A stretch of DNA of 64,000 nucleotides, from contig NZ_CM001776.1 of the NCBI RefSeq assembly GCF_000332275.1, positions 2,376,789 to 2,440,788 of the forward strand, given 5' to 3'. This document shows positions 36,374 through 44,550 of this stretch, in pieces. Made by a program: the position numbers and the translations under genes. The DNA is from Synechococcus sp. PCC 7336 (GTDB lineage Bacteria; Cyanobacteriota; Cyanobacteriia; Thermostichales; PCC-7336). The number at the start of each line of letters is the position of its first letter. Position 1 is the stretch's first letter. Below the pieces are notes generated by a model, which saw only the letters and a list, made by a program, of their open reading frames with translations, did no database searches and had not been told where the DNA came from.

Positions 36374-38107
36374 TTAGTAGTAGTTGCCCACTTTGCGACG
36401 ATGGGAGGCGGTGCGAGCCTCTTGGTTTGAGACTCGACCCTCCTGCACAGTGGAGTAGACAATCCAATGATCGCTCGTCTCCATGCGGCGGCTGACGGTG
36501 CATTCGAGATAGGTCAACGCATCCGTCAGAATGGGGGAGCCGTTTTTGGCGGGTTGGGTGTTGACCTCGGCAAAGCGATCGGCCCCCGGGGCGAAGCGCT
36601 TGAGGAAGTGCTTCATCAGCTTGAGGTGATTGCCCTCCTCCAAGACATTGAGGACAAAGGTATCGCCCACCTGCATGAGGGATTCAATCGCACGGTCTTT
36701 GGCCACGGCAATGGTGAATCCGAGGGGTTCGAAGCTAGCTTGGGAGACCCAAGAGGCCAGCATGGCACTGCGTAACTCCCCCTTTTGAGCAGTGATGATA
36801 TACAAGCCGCTGCTGATGCGACCCAATGCCTGAATTAGGCTACTGTCGAGGGATTGTTTCTTCCGGTTCGTCTTTTTCTGGCTCAGCTTTTGACCCAAGT
36901 CAGTGCCAGATTCTTCGCACAGTTGGTAGGTATTCTCGCTGGGCTCTTCCTTCACTCGAATGGGCTCGAAGCCCAGATCTAGGCCCGCCTCGCGGAACTG
37001 GGTCAGAATCGGGTCGATGGGTTCGTCGTCACCGCCATAAGACTCCACTAAGCCCAACAGTTGCTTGTGATTGGCGGCAGCCACAATGGTGCCGAATGCG
37101 GCCTGAATCTGTTCGGTCATGGCACCGCTAGCCGGGGGCATCGAGATGACCAATCCCGCCACGTCCCCTACGAGTTCGTAAGCCTCTTGGGGATCGGCCC
37201 CTTTCAGATCCATCATTTCCACCGCGACGCCGGTTTTGGTGATGCCTCGGGCGATCGCTTGGGTGAGGCGATCGCTATAGCCGTAATCGGAAATATAGAA
37301 CACAGCTACAGCCGTGCTGGCCTGGGTTTGGTTGGCGCTCCAAGTGCGATAGCGACCTAACAACTCCTGCAAGTGAAAGCGCAGCAGCGGACCGTGCCCG
37401 GTGGCCACCAGCTTGATGTCATAGTCTTGCTGCAGCTTGTCCAAACCCTTCAGCGCTTTGGTCACCGATCGCGCATTCGGAGCCATGAGGCATTCGTAGT
37501 AGAACTGAAAGTCCTTTTCGATCGCCGCGAGATTTTCGTCGTAAATCAAGTCACTGCAGTAGTGCAGGCCAAAGGCATCGCAGGTGTAGAGCACCCCCGT
37601 AGCGGTATCGAAGCTGAAGATGGTGTCGGGCCAGTGCAGGTTGGGGGCCAGCAGAAATTGGAGTTCGTGGCCGTTGCCCAAATCTAGGCTGTCGCCGCTC
37701 TTGACGGTTCGCCGTTGAAACTCCCGATGCACCTGGTTTTCCAGAAACGTCATGGCGACTTTGGAGCCCACCACTGTAATGTCGGGATTGAGGTCGAGAA
37801 TGTCCCCCACTAGACCGCTGTGATCCGGTTCGGTGTGGCTGATAACGAGGTAGTCAATCGTGGCGGGATCGATTTCGCCTTTCAGCAACTCCAGATAGAG
37901 CTGGCGGAATTTGGCGTGGGAGGTGTCTACGAGGGCAACTTTCTCGCCGCGAATAATGAAAGAGTTGTAAGTGGTGCCGTTTTGCAGGCCGAATTCGATG
38001 TCAAAGCGATCGCGATCCCAATCCAGGCTGCGGATGGCGGTCGTGTCGGCGGCGATCGCTTCGGTCTGAACGGTAAGGCGTTTGGTCGGCGCGACGGTAG
38101 TGACCAT
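36374..38107 (-). CDS. flv3: Flavodiiron protein Flv3-type
   Basis: This has 577 residues from the ATG at 38107. It is the canonical partner of Flv1. Diiron ligands are intact: SHTEPDHSG (H-x-E-x-D-H), then NLHWPDT with His, CDAFG with Asp and ATGHGPLLR with His. The flavodoxin domain begins VAVFYISDYGYSDRLTQAI. The C-terminal flavin reductase domain is similar to that of flv1 (AMLASWVSQASFEPLGFTIAVAKDRAIESLM). Flv1/Flv3 protect photosystem I under fluctuating light. It is first in the flv3-flv1 order. The 227 bases to the divergent glycosyltransferase should hold the promoter. Confidence 0.94.
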   Translation of the reverse strand: MVTTVAPTKRLTVQTEAIAADTTAIRSLDWDRDRFDIEFGLQNGTTYNSFIIRGEKVALVDTSHAKFRQLYLELLKGEIDPATIDYLVISHTEPDHSGLVGDILDLNPDITVVGSKVAMTFLENQVHREFQRRTVKSGDSLDLGNGHELQFLLAPNLHWPDTIFSFDTATGVLYTCDAFGLHYCSDLIYDENLAAIEKDFQFYYECLMAPNARSVTKALKGLDKLQQDYDIKLVATGHGPLLRFHLQELLGRYRTWSANQTQASTAVAVFYISDYGYSDRLTQAIARGITKTGVAVEMMDLKGADPQEAYELVGDVAGLVISMPPASGAMTEQIQAAFGTIVAAANHKQLLGLVESYGGDDEPIDPILTQFREAGLDLGFEPIRVKEEPSENTYQLCEESGTDLGQKLSQKKTNRKKQSLDSSLIQALGRISSGLYIITAQKGELRSAMLASWVSQASFEPLGFTIAVAKDRAIESLMQVGDTFVLNVLEEGNHLKLMKHFLKRFAPGADRFAEVNTQPAKNGSPILTDALTYLECTVSRRMETSDHWIVYSTVQEGRVSNQEARTASHRRKVGNYY

Positions 38108-38334
38108 AGTCAATCCACCCAATCGTTAAGTTTTCTTACTCATTCACTCTAATCCAACTTTTGGGGAGCGCCTAGCGGCGATCGCCCTAACTTGTCTGTA
38201 TTCCCTGTAACGATCGGCCCGGGATCGATCTAGACATTTTGTACGATCGCCAGTCGAGAAACACTTCGGAGATGACGATCGCACCCCTTGGAGCGGGTAA
38301 ATTCAGCTTTTGAGACTGTAGAGGCATTTCGATC

Positions 38335-39309
38335 GTGATAAGTGCTGGCGTCGATACTGGCGAACTCACCCAAGTCACCCCGCATATCGCCAAAATTGCG
38401 ATTATCTCCCCCGTTCGCAACGAGGCTGAGTTTATTGCCGGCACATTGCAGTCAGTCGTCAATCAGACCGTCCGTCCGATGGAGTGGCTAATTGTAGACG
38501 ACGGCTCGACGGATGCCACTGCAGAAATCGTGCGGGCATTTGCGGACGAGCACGATTGGATTCGGCTCGTTTCTAAGCCCGATCGCGGCGGGCGATCGGT
38601 CGGTCCCGGCGTTGTCGAGACGTTTTATTTTGGCTACGAGCACCTGCAATCCAAAGATTACGATTTCATCTGCAAACTGGACGGAGATGTCGAATTTGGG
38701 CCGCATTATTTTGCCACTTTACTGGAGTTATTTGCTGCCGATCGCTATCTCGGAGCTGCCAGTGGCAAGCCGTTTCAGCAAGCGGGCGATCGCCTGGTGG
38801 AAGAACGCAGCAGTGACGAAATGGTGGCGGGGATGATTAATTTCTATCGGCGCGACTGTTTTGAGGCGATCGGCGGGTTTGTCAGAGAAGTCCATTGGGA
38901 TGGAATTGCCTTTCATCGGGCTCGCATGGCAGGCTGGCGCACCTGCAGTCTCCGCCACCCCGAACTCAACTTCATCCACAAGCGAGTCATGGGCTCTTCC
39001 CACAAACATGTTTTGGTGGGTCGATTGCGCTGGGGGCGGGGGCAGTACTTTATGGGGACTCATCCGCTGTATATCTTTGCAATCGGCCTCTATCGTCTCT
39101 GGGAAAAACCCTCTGTGGTGGGTGGTTTGACGATTGTGGCGGGTTATTTTGGGGCGATGTTGAAAGGGATGCCTCGCTATAGCGATCGCCGCTTCCGTCA
39201 GTCTTTACATGCTTGGCAGTTCGAGCGAATGAGGTTAGGCCAGCGGTTGGAGAACTTACCTCCCTTTTCCGATCGGGAAAGAGTGACACCCAACGTCCAG
39301 GGGGACTGA
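38335..39309 (+). CDS. Family 2 glycosyltransferase
   Basis: This 324-residue protein starts with GTG at 38335. The GT-A fold is seen in IAIISPVRNEAEFIAGTLQSVVNQTVRPMEWLIVDDGSTDATAEIV (residues about 21-66), then the metal-binding region KLDGDVEFG near 115. Acceptor-side text includes GFVREVHWDGIAFHRARMAGWRTCSL. A hydrophobic segment near the C-terminus (YIFAIGLYRL, GLTIVAGYFGAML) may be a membrane anchor. The sugar and acceptor are unknown; cell-surface polysaccharide or lipid glycosylation is most likely. It diverges from flv3 with no evident functional link. Confidence 0.88.
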   Translation: MISAGVDTGELTQVTPHIAKIAIISPVRNEAEFIAGTLQSVVNQTVRPMEWLIVDDGSTDATAEIVRAFADEHDWIRLVSKPDRGGRSVGPGVVETFYFGYEHLQSKDYDFICKLDGDVEFGPHYFATLLELFAADRYLGAASGKPFQQAGDRLVEERSSDEMVAGMINFYRRDCFEAIGGFVREVHWDGIAFHRARMAGWRTCSLRHPELNFIHKRVMGSSHKHVLVGRLRWGRGQYFMGTHPLYIFAIGLYRLWEKPSVVGGLTIVAGYFGAMLKGMPRYSDRRFRQSLHAWQFERMRLGQRLENLPPFSDRERVTPNVQGD

Positions 39310-39317
39310 CCCTTTAA

Positions 39318-39488
39318 CGTGACGGTGCCTATTGGCAACAGGGAAGAGATGGGATAGCGCGCGCCCTGTATGTGACAGCTAGAAACGAACGGGTTGTAAT
39401 TGTTCGCGCGTTTGTCAAAAAAACTCAAAAAACCCCTCGTCGAGAGATAGGGCTTGCCCTAAAAAGAGTCAAGGAGATCTCGGAATGA
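39318..39488 (+). pseudogene. higB: Remnant of a HigB (phage Gp49-like) toxin, 5' truncated
   Basis: In the frame ending with TGA at 39486-39488 the DNA encodes GIARALYVTARNERVVIV, then RAFVKKTQKTPRREIGLALK and RVKEISE. This is the C-terminal half of Gp49/HigB toxins, whose usual ending is FxKKTQKTPxxEIxxAxxR. A stop at 39315 closes the frame upstream and there is no ATG, so the first half (about 55-60 residues) is missing. The stop overlaps the ATG of the antitoxin (ATGA), as in intact higBA operons. It directly follows the glycosyltransferase gene, so a deletion may have joined them. Confidence 0.75.
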
Positions 39489-39772
39489 CTGGGATTCAAG
39501 AATTACACCAGAAGTGGTCGGTAGATTCAGATTATCAGGCTGAATACGACAAACTCAATGAAGAGTTTGAAATCGCTAAAGCCTTGATTCAGGCCCGTGT
39601 GAGCGCGGATCTCACCCAAGCAGAAGTCGCAAGACGGATGCAAACCACTCAATCTGTCATCGCTCGTCTTGAAGGAGGAAAAGGGAACCCTTCAATCTCT
39701 TTGGGTCAGATTCCCCGGCGCTTGCGACGATTCACCGGAGCGAAAGTGCGTTCCGAAGGAAAAATTCCGTAA
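39485..39772 (+). CDS. higA: HigA-type XRE-family antitoxin
   Basis: This 95-residue protein has an N-terminal helical segment (HQKWSVDSDYQAEYDKLNEEFEIAKALIQARVSADLT) and a helix-turn-helix QAEVARRMQTTQSVIARLEGGKGNPSI. That is the layout of HigA partners of Gp49-like toxins. The end (LGQIPRRLRRFTGAKVRSEGKIP) departs from the usual TLxRFAxATGxKLxI strand and is shorter, which suggests decay after toxin loss. The start overlaps the stop of the higB remnant. It may still act as a DNA-binding protein or be inert. Confidence 0.8.
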   Translation: MTGIQELHQKWSVDSDYQAEYDKLNEEFEIAKALIQARVSADLTQAEVARRMQTTQSVIARLEGGKGNPSISLGQIPRRLRRFTGAKVRSEGKIP

Positions 39773-39821
39773 TGCCCCGTCCGCTTGCGGCGGGGATAGA
39801 AATTTTAGCGCTTCATAATTT

Positions 39822-40985
39822 TTACTTTGCCCCCTGGGAGATCCGCATCCACATCGGTAGCTGCGCCGCTCCACCCGTTTCAATGCGTTCTAGTGCCGCC
39901 TCCATCTCCAGTCGCACATCAAATTCTGTCTCGCAATCGATCGCTTGTTGCAATGACTCCACAGCCGTTGGGTCACCTCTCTCGGTCAGAAACCGAGCTG
40001 CCCGCCAGCGGACCAAGGGAGATGAATCACTCAGAGCCTGACAGAAGGTAGGAATAGCTTTTGGATCGCCCAAATCGCTCAGAGCATCGCCAGCAATTCG
40101 TCGCACGATTGCCGAGCGATCGCCGAGCACGACATCGCATAGTGGCTCCGCCGCCTCAGCCATTTCGCTGGCTCCCAAAATCGCCGCAGCCCATCGCCGG
40201 ATCGCGTTGTTTTCATCCCTCAAAGCTGCTGCCACAGCGGGGAAGGTTGCTGAATTGACATCAATCCGCTGGAGGGCTTTCAGTCGCTGCTTCCAATCCG
40301 TGCTTTTCAGAGCTTTCAGTAGAGCCGCCTGCGAGTGTTGGGAACCGGCTGATTCCACATCGGCGATCGCCTCTCGTTCTAAGCGCATCAGTTCTTCGGC
40401 ATCCATCAGGCTGACGATTTCTTCGGCAACCCTTTGGGCCACTTCCTGCGGCGGACCAAATTGAGGAGGATAAGCCTCCCAGCGACGCTCTTGTACGTAA
40501 TCGGCCTGAGTCGCACCGATCGCCCTCTGCAGGACCTGCCCGAATTGCTCTGGCAACCCGACTCGCGCTTGCTGTCCATCTGCAGCGGTCGCTCTGACTT
40601 GTACTGGGATCCCTCGCCACGCCTGAACGGCCACATCAACTTGTCCCAGGTTTGGCCCGCGCGGGCCGGTCTCATCCAAGTGCTTGATCGGGGTCACCCG
40701 AGCGGCTAAGTTGGCATCGGCTTGCTGAGAAAGCCCAATTAACTGAGCTGCTGCTGCCAAGATTGGCTGCCAGTCGGCACTGGGCTTGCGTGTGAGGGTG
40801 ATGAAGTCATTCATCAAAAAAACCGACTTGACGGACTCCATCGCCACGAGCTGGCGAGCAATTTCAGGTACATCTGATGGGGCCGCATCTGTCTCGAGGG
40901 TGAGGGGCGTCAGGCTAATTGAGCTGTCGAGATTGAGCTTCATGCAGTGGGGACTGGGTGTTGTTTCGATCGAACAAAGTTTCAT
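39822..40985 (-). CDS. Nfu-N/virulence-factor domain and HEAT-repeat protein (CvfC-like)
   Basis: This 387-residue protein has three parts. Residues about 16-90 resemble the N-terminal Nfu/NifU scaffold domain (VPEIARQLVAMESVKSVFLMNDFITLTRKPSADW). Residues about 120-215 resemble the 'virulence factor' domain of CvfC (GIPVQVRATAADGQQARVGLPEQFGQVLQRAI, then a Gln/Pro-rich loop). The rest is HEAT-like repeats (ALLKALKSTDWKQRLKALQRI, AVAAALRDENNAIRRWAAAIL, LCDVVLGDRSAIVRRIAGDAL, FCQALSDSSPLVRWRAARFL). The biochemical role is not established. The gene stands alone, convergent with the higA remnant region. Confidence 0.8.
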   Translation of the reverse strand: MKLCSIETTPSPHCMKLNLDSSISLTPLTLETDAAPSDVPEIARQLVAMESVKSVFLMNDFITLTRKPSADWQPILAAAAQLIGLSQQADANLAARVTPIKHLDETGPRGPNLGQVDVAVQAWRGIPVQVRATAADGQQARVGLPEQFGQVLQRAIGATQADYVQERRWEAYPPQFGPPQEVAQRVAEEIVSLMDAEELMRLEREAIADVESAGSQHSQAALLKALKSTDWKQRLKALQRIDVNSATFPAVAAALRDENNAIRRWAAAILGASEMAEAAEPLCDVVLGDRSAIVRRIAGDALSDLGDPKAIPTFCQALSDSSPLVRWRAARFLTERGDPTAVESLQQAIDCETEFDVRLEMEAALERIETGGAAQLPMWMRISQGAK

Positions 40986-41330
40986 GGCATAAAGGTCAAC
41001 GCTTCTCTCTTCAGCTTGGCATTAGATTTCAGTCATCTATCAATTCGAGCTTGCACTCTCGGGCTCGGGGCCTGCAGAGATTCATCTGCTAGCAACCCCG
41101 GTCAGCGATCGCCCCCTTTTTCGACCCTTTCAGCTCACCCTGATTCCACAGGCATCGGCTAATCCCGAGCGATCGCGAACTGGCCTTCCAGCGAATGTGA
41201 ATGTGTCAGCGCTTAGCATCGTTATAAAATATTTTTAGACTGTCGATATTTTTAGACTGCCGAGCTGAGTCGTTCGGTAACTGTCTTGCTATCGAGAGTC
41301 TCGCCCTCAAAAGTTGTTTATAACAGAAGC
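40986..41330. other. 345-base intergenic region with a 17-bp tandem repeat
   Basis: This separates the divergent HEAT-repeat gene and the VapBC-like pair. ATATTTTTAGACTG-TCG (41229-41245) is repeated with one change at 41246-41262. The repeat lies about 70 bases before the antitoxin start and could be an operator for the pair. No coding frame was recognised. Confidence 0.6.
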
Positions 41331-41624
41331 ATGGCTATAGACCTTAGAGAACTCACCGAGCAAGCCCAACAGCTCCCGTTAACCCAGAAGCTGGAGTTGA
41401 TTGCGATCCTCTCGAACAACATCGCCAATGATGCTCAGCTACAAGAGGCTTCTCAAAGCTTTTGGGAGCCCCGAACAATTCAAGAGCATTCGCAAGCCCA
41501 TCCTGTCACCCCCGTCGTCAATGTGGATGAGCTTCGCTCCAAAGCATGGCCACAGACCGATCGCCTCGATGAGTTCCTGAACTTCCTACAGGACCAGCGA
41601 ACAACAACACTCCTGGAGCAATAA
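41331..41624 (+). CDS. Putative antitoxin of a VapC pair
   Basis: This 97-residue protein starts at the ATG at 41331 (MAIDLRELTEQAQQLPLTQKLELIAILSNNIA). It has an N-terminal amphipathic helix pair and a Ser/Glu-rich centre, then LRSKAWPQTDRLDEFLNFL and a short Thr-rich tail. The family is not recognised with confidence. Its role is inferred from position: it ends two bases before the start of a PIN-domain toxin. A possible operator repeat lies upstream at 41229-41262. Confidence 0.6.
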   Translation: MAIDLRELTEQAQQLPLTQKLELIAILSNNIANDAQLQEASQSFWEPRTIQEHSQAHPVTPVVNVDELRSKAWPQTDRLDEFLNFLQDQRTTTLLEQ

Positions 41625-41626
41625 GG

Positions 41627-42025
41627 GTGGATGTTGTTCTGCTCGACACTGATGTCTTTTCTATTATCCTCAAGGGGGCAAGTCAGGCTCGGGATTACCA
41701 GTACATCATTGCAGGAAAGCGCATGGCTCTGTCTTTCATGACCGTTGCCGAATTGTTCCAATGGGGTTACATGCGTAACTGGGGTAGCAGGCGCATAGCT
41801 ACGCTGGAAACAGAAATGCAAAACTATCTGGTCCTTCCCCCAGATATCGAGGCTTGCCGTATCTGGGCTCAGGTTCGCGCTCGGGCCAAGGACAAAGGCA
41901 GACCCATTTCACCCCAAGATGCCTGGAACGCAGCTATGGCTCTGCGATATTCCTTGCCGCTAGTCACTAATAATGCCAAGGATTACCAGACGATTGACCT
42001 TCTCCAGGTTTTGACTCCTCTATGA
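41627..42025 (+). CDS. vapC: VapC-type PIN-domain ribonuclease toxin
   Basis: This 132-residue PIN protein starts with GTG at 41627, with GGAG at 41615-41618, eight bases upstream. The first acidic pair is in VVLLDTDVFS. Family text continues with MTVAELFQWGY (acidic Glu) and ISPQDAWNAAMALRYSLPLVTNNAKDYQTI, with the conserved Asp/Asn near the C-terminus. PIN toxins cleave tRNA or rRNA. The gene is 2 bases after the putative antitoxin and should be co-translated with it. The toxin family is clear; the RNA target is not. Confidence 0.88.
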   Translation: MDVVLLDTDVFSIILKGASQARDYQYIIAGKRMALSFMTVAELFQWGYMRNWGSRRIATLETEMQNYLVLPPDIEACRIWAQVRARAKDKGRPISPQDAWNAAMALRYSLPLVTNNAKDYQTIDLLQVLTPL

Positions 42026-42141
42026 GCATGTCTGCAAGCACAGCTCATTTGGATGGCCTCGAGCGAGCGAGATCGAGCAAAGGCCGAGCCAATCTCGTGT
42101 AGATAGTAGAGAATGGCGATCGAGCGCTGGGCAATCCCCTC

Positions 42142-42969
42142 ATGGCTTACCTGCTATCTGCGACCAAACTGCAAACCTATCAACGCTGCCCGCAGTCCTA
42201 CTACTTCAAATACGAACGCAAGGTTGCGGCTCCCAGCTTCTTTGGTTCCCCGCAACTCGGTCTCGCGCTCCATCGGGCCTTGGCCGCGATTTATGGCGAT
42301 TGGGATTATGGCTTCTCCATACCCGACAGTAGCTGGATCGAGCAGTGCTGGGAACAATACTCGTCCGAGCTCTCGCCCACGCAAGTGGAGGAGGGGCACA
42401 AACTATTACTGGCTTACTATCGACAACACATCGCAACCTCAGTCACCCTGCACCGTCCGCTCGGAATTGAAGGGCGGTTTAAGGGGGAGTTGCAGGTGGG
42501 CTGCCTGCAATTTAAGTTGACAGGACGGTACGACCGGCTCGATTTCCTTCACCCTGACGGCTTGCATCTGGTGGATTACAAACTGTCGCGTCCCGCGATC
42601 GCCTTAGATGCCGAAGCCTTGGAGTTGCAGTTGGGGCTTTACTATCTGGCTTTGCGTCAAACCTACGGCCAGAGCCTCAAACGTCTCACCTTGATTTTTC
42701 TGCGCGATAGGGAGGCAGATTCATACGAAGTCACTCCCGCGCACGAACAACGTTTGGAGGAGGCTGTCAGCGATTTGGCCGATCGGCTCGTGCAGGATAG
42801 CCATTGGCCCGCCACCCCTGGCGAGCAATGCGATCGCTGTGGGTTTGCCAAATACTGCGCTGCTGTGCGAGATGAACCGCTGTCTCTGCCGGAAACTGCT
42901 GCCCGTCCGAGTGACCTGCAGTTAGCCATACCCCTCGCTCGCTCGAGTTCCACTGAAAAGTTCCGCTGA
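42142..42969 (+). CDS. PD-(D/E)XK nuclease with Cas4/AddB-like 4Fe-4S cysteines
   Basis: This 275-residue protein has a Cas4/RecB-like nuclease fold. A Cys is near the start (YQRCPQSYYFKY), then GLALHRAL, the metal-binding GRYDRLDF and the catalytic D-x-K in HLVDYKLSRP. A downstream helix has the Q-x-x-x-Y motif (QLGLYYLAL). C-x2-C-x5-C follows near residue 230 (CDRCGFAKYC). Together with the first Cys this is the four-cysteine pattern of AddB and Cas4 exonucleases. It is not associated with cas genes or a CRISPR array in this window. A role in DNA repair or end processing is likely. Confidence 0.85.
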   Translation: MAYLLSATKLQTYQRCPQSYYFKYERKVAAPSFFGSPQLGLALHRALAAIYGDWDYGFSIPDSSWIEQCWEQYSSELSPTQVEEGHKLLLAYYRQHIATSVTLHRPLGIEGRFKGELQVGCLQFKLTGRYDRLDFLHPDGLHLVDYKLSRPAIALDAEALELQLGLYYLALRQTYGQSLKRLTLIFLRDREADSYEVTPAHEQRLEEAVSDLADRLVQDSHWPATPGEQCDRCGFAKYCAAVRDEPLSLPETAARPSDLQLAIPLARSSSTEKFR

Positions 42970-43245
42970 GCGTTGGCTTTGGAGTCCTGGAGTCCCGCCA
43001 GCGTTCTGCTCGTGAAGGCCGCAACCTCAAGACGGGTGATTGGCAGCAATTCAAGCGAACAGGGCCACGAGCCCAAAATAATCTTTCAGCAATTTCAATA
43101 ATTTCAATGCTACACTGACGGCAGAGAATTAAAAATCGGCTGCGGCATTTGTTTCTAGTATTAACGAGATTTTCGCGTTTTTCAATTGACAGATTTCTCT
43201 CTGAAATTTCACTCTCTACATTCCTTCAGATTACGGAAACGATCT

Positions 43246-43494
43246 ATGTCAATTTATGTAGGTAACCTGTCTTATGAGGTTACAGACACCGATCTGACTA
43301 CTGTGTTTACAGAGTACGGGTCAGTAAAGCGAGTTCAGCTCCCTACCGATCGCGAAACGGGTCGCGTGCGTGGCTTTGCTTTTGTCGAGATGGGAACAGA
43401 GGACGAAGAAACCGCAGCGATTGAAGCGCTAGATGGCTCCGAATGGATGGGGCGAGATCTCAAAGTCAACAAGGCAAAGCCTCGTACGAGATAG
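43246..43494 (+). CDS. rbp: RRM-type RNA-binding protein
   Basis: This 82-residue protein consists of one RNA-recognition motif. RNP2 is SIYVGNLSYE (residues 2-11) and RNP1 is RGFAFVEM. It lacks the glycine-rich C-terminal tail of the cold-inducible Rbp type. Such proteins bind RNA in cyanobacteria and rise in the cold or under other stress. The long leader (276 bases from the previous gene) would allow mRNA-level control, but no motif could be identified. A hairpin terminator follows 26 bases after the stop. Confidence 0.93.
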   Translation: MSIYVGNLSYEVTDTDLTTVFTEYGSVKRVQLPTDRETGRVRGFAFVEMGTEDEETAAIEALDGSEWMGRDLKVNKAKPRTR

Positions 43495-43520
43495 TCTATA
43501 GCTCTTAGTCAATGGGTCGC

Positions 43521-43567
43521 AACCGCTTTTTTCACAAGATTTTACCCTGTGAAAAAAGCGGTTTTTA
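43521..43567 (+). terminator. Intrinsic terminator after rbp
   Basis: AACCGCTTTTTTCACA (43521-43536) pairs with TGTGAAAAAAGCGGTT (43549-43564), a perfect 16-bp stem. TTTTTA spans the downstream end. It works on the plus strand for rbp. Confidence 0.92.
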
Positions 43568-43681
43568 ATCAGGTATAGGTTGACATTAGACCCCTTTGCT
43601 TGAATCTAGTCAACCCGAGTTCAATGGCTCTGCATTGCCCTCACCATCGGCCTCTCATCCCAAGGGAGTTAGAGAATCGAA

Positions 43682-44344
43682 ATGTGTGGCCGCTTTTCCC
43701 TCGCCACCCCTGCCGAAGCGATCGCCGAACGATTCAACCTGGATGCGACCCCTCCTATCCAGCCCCGCTACAACATCGCCCCCTCGCAACCCGTGGCCGC
43801 CATTAGAGCCAATGCAAAGGGCGAGCCAGAGTTTGCGTTGCTGCTCTGGGGACTGATCCCCCGCTGGTCGAAAGATCCCAACAAAGGCCCGCGACCGATT
43901 AATGCCAGAGCCGAAACAATTGCAGAAAAGCCCATGTTTAAGGGCCTGTTGAGATATCGGCGTTGCGCGATCGTAGCTGATGGTTTCTACGAATGGAAAA
44001 AAGAAGGAAACCGCAAGCGCCCCTATCACATCCATCTCGAAAATCATCGACCCTTTGCCTTCGCCGGCTTGTGGGAATTGTGGAATGGTCCCAACGGAGA
44101 GGAGCTAGAGTCCTGCACGATTATTACAACTGCTGCCAACGCAACCATGCAGCAAATCCACAGTCGCATGCCTGCGATCTTGTCCCCAGGCAACTACACA
44201 GACTGGCTCGATCCCCAAATTCAGGAAACAGCCAAGCCTCTCCAACTCCTTCAAGCTGATGCTGGGCCCTTGCTGCTCAATGAAGTCAGTCCACTTGCGA
44301 ACAATCCCCGCAATGACGTGCCGGAGTGCATTAATCCCGTCTGA
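43682..44344 (+). CDS. SRAP-domain protein (YedK/HMCES family)
   Basis: This 220-residue protein starts MCGRF. Cys2, exposed after removal of Met1, forms a covalent adduct with abasic sites in single-stranded DNA. Other conserved blocks are RYNIAPSQPVAAIRAN, GLIPRW, PINARAET, RCAIVADGFYEWKK (catalytic Glu), FAFAGLWE and IHSRMPAIL (His). The enzyme shields abasic sites during replication. Length is normal. The gene is alone between rbp and the nitrile hydratase cluster, and no SOS-like operator could be seen. Confidence 0.94.
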   Translation: MCGRFSLATPAEAIAERFNLDATPPIQPRYNIAPSQPVAAIRANAKGEPEFALLLWGLIPRWSKDPNKGPRPINARAETIAEKPMFKGLLRYRRCAIVADGFYEWKKEGNRKRPYHIHLENHRPFAFAGLWELWNGPNGEELESCTIITTAANATMQQIHSRMPAILSPGNYTDWLDPQIQETAKPLQLLQADAGPLLLNEVSPLANNPRNDVPECINPV

Positions 44345-44550
44345 GTGTTGGAAATCCCTTGCTGCTGCACTCCTAGATCCTCCGCTTGGCGTTATTGTGC
44401 CTTTGACTACAACAAGTATCGATCGGAGCCTTTAGGCTTCTTAAGCATCCAGCTTCAATTTCTCCCGAGTTGTTCCTTGGGCGAGAGATTTGTTTGATGA
44501 TACGCCACCCACAATGCTTTGGCGAGAGTTGATACGGCAGAGGTTAAGCC

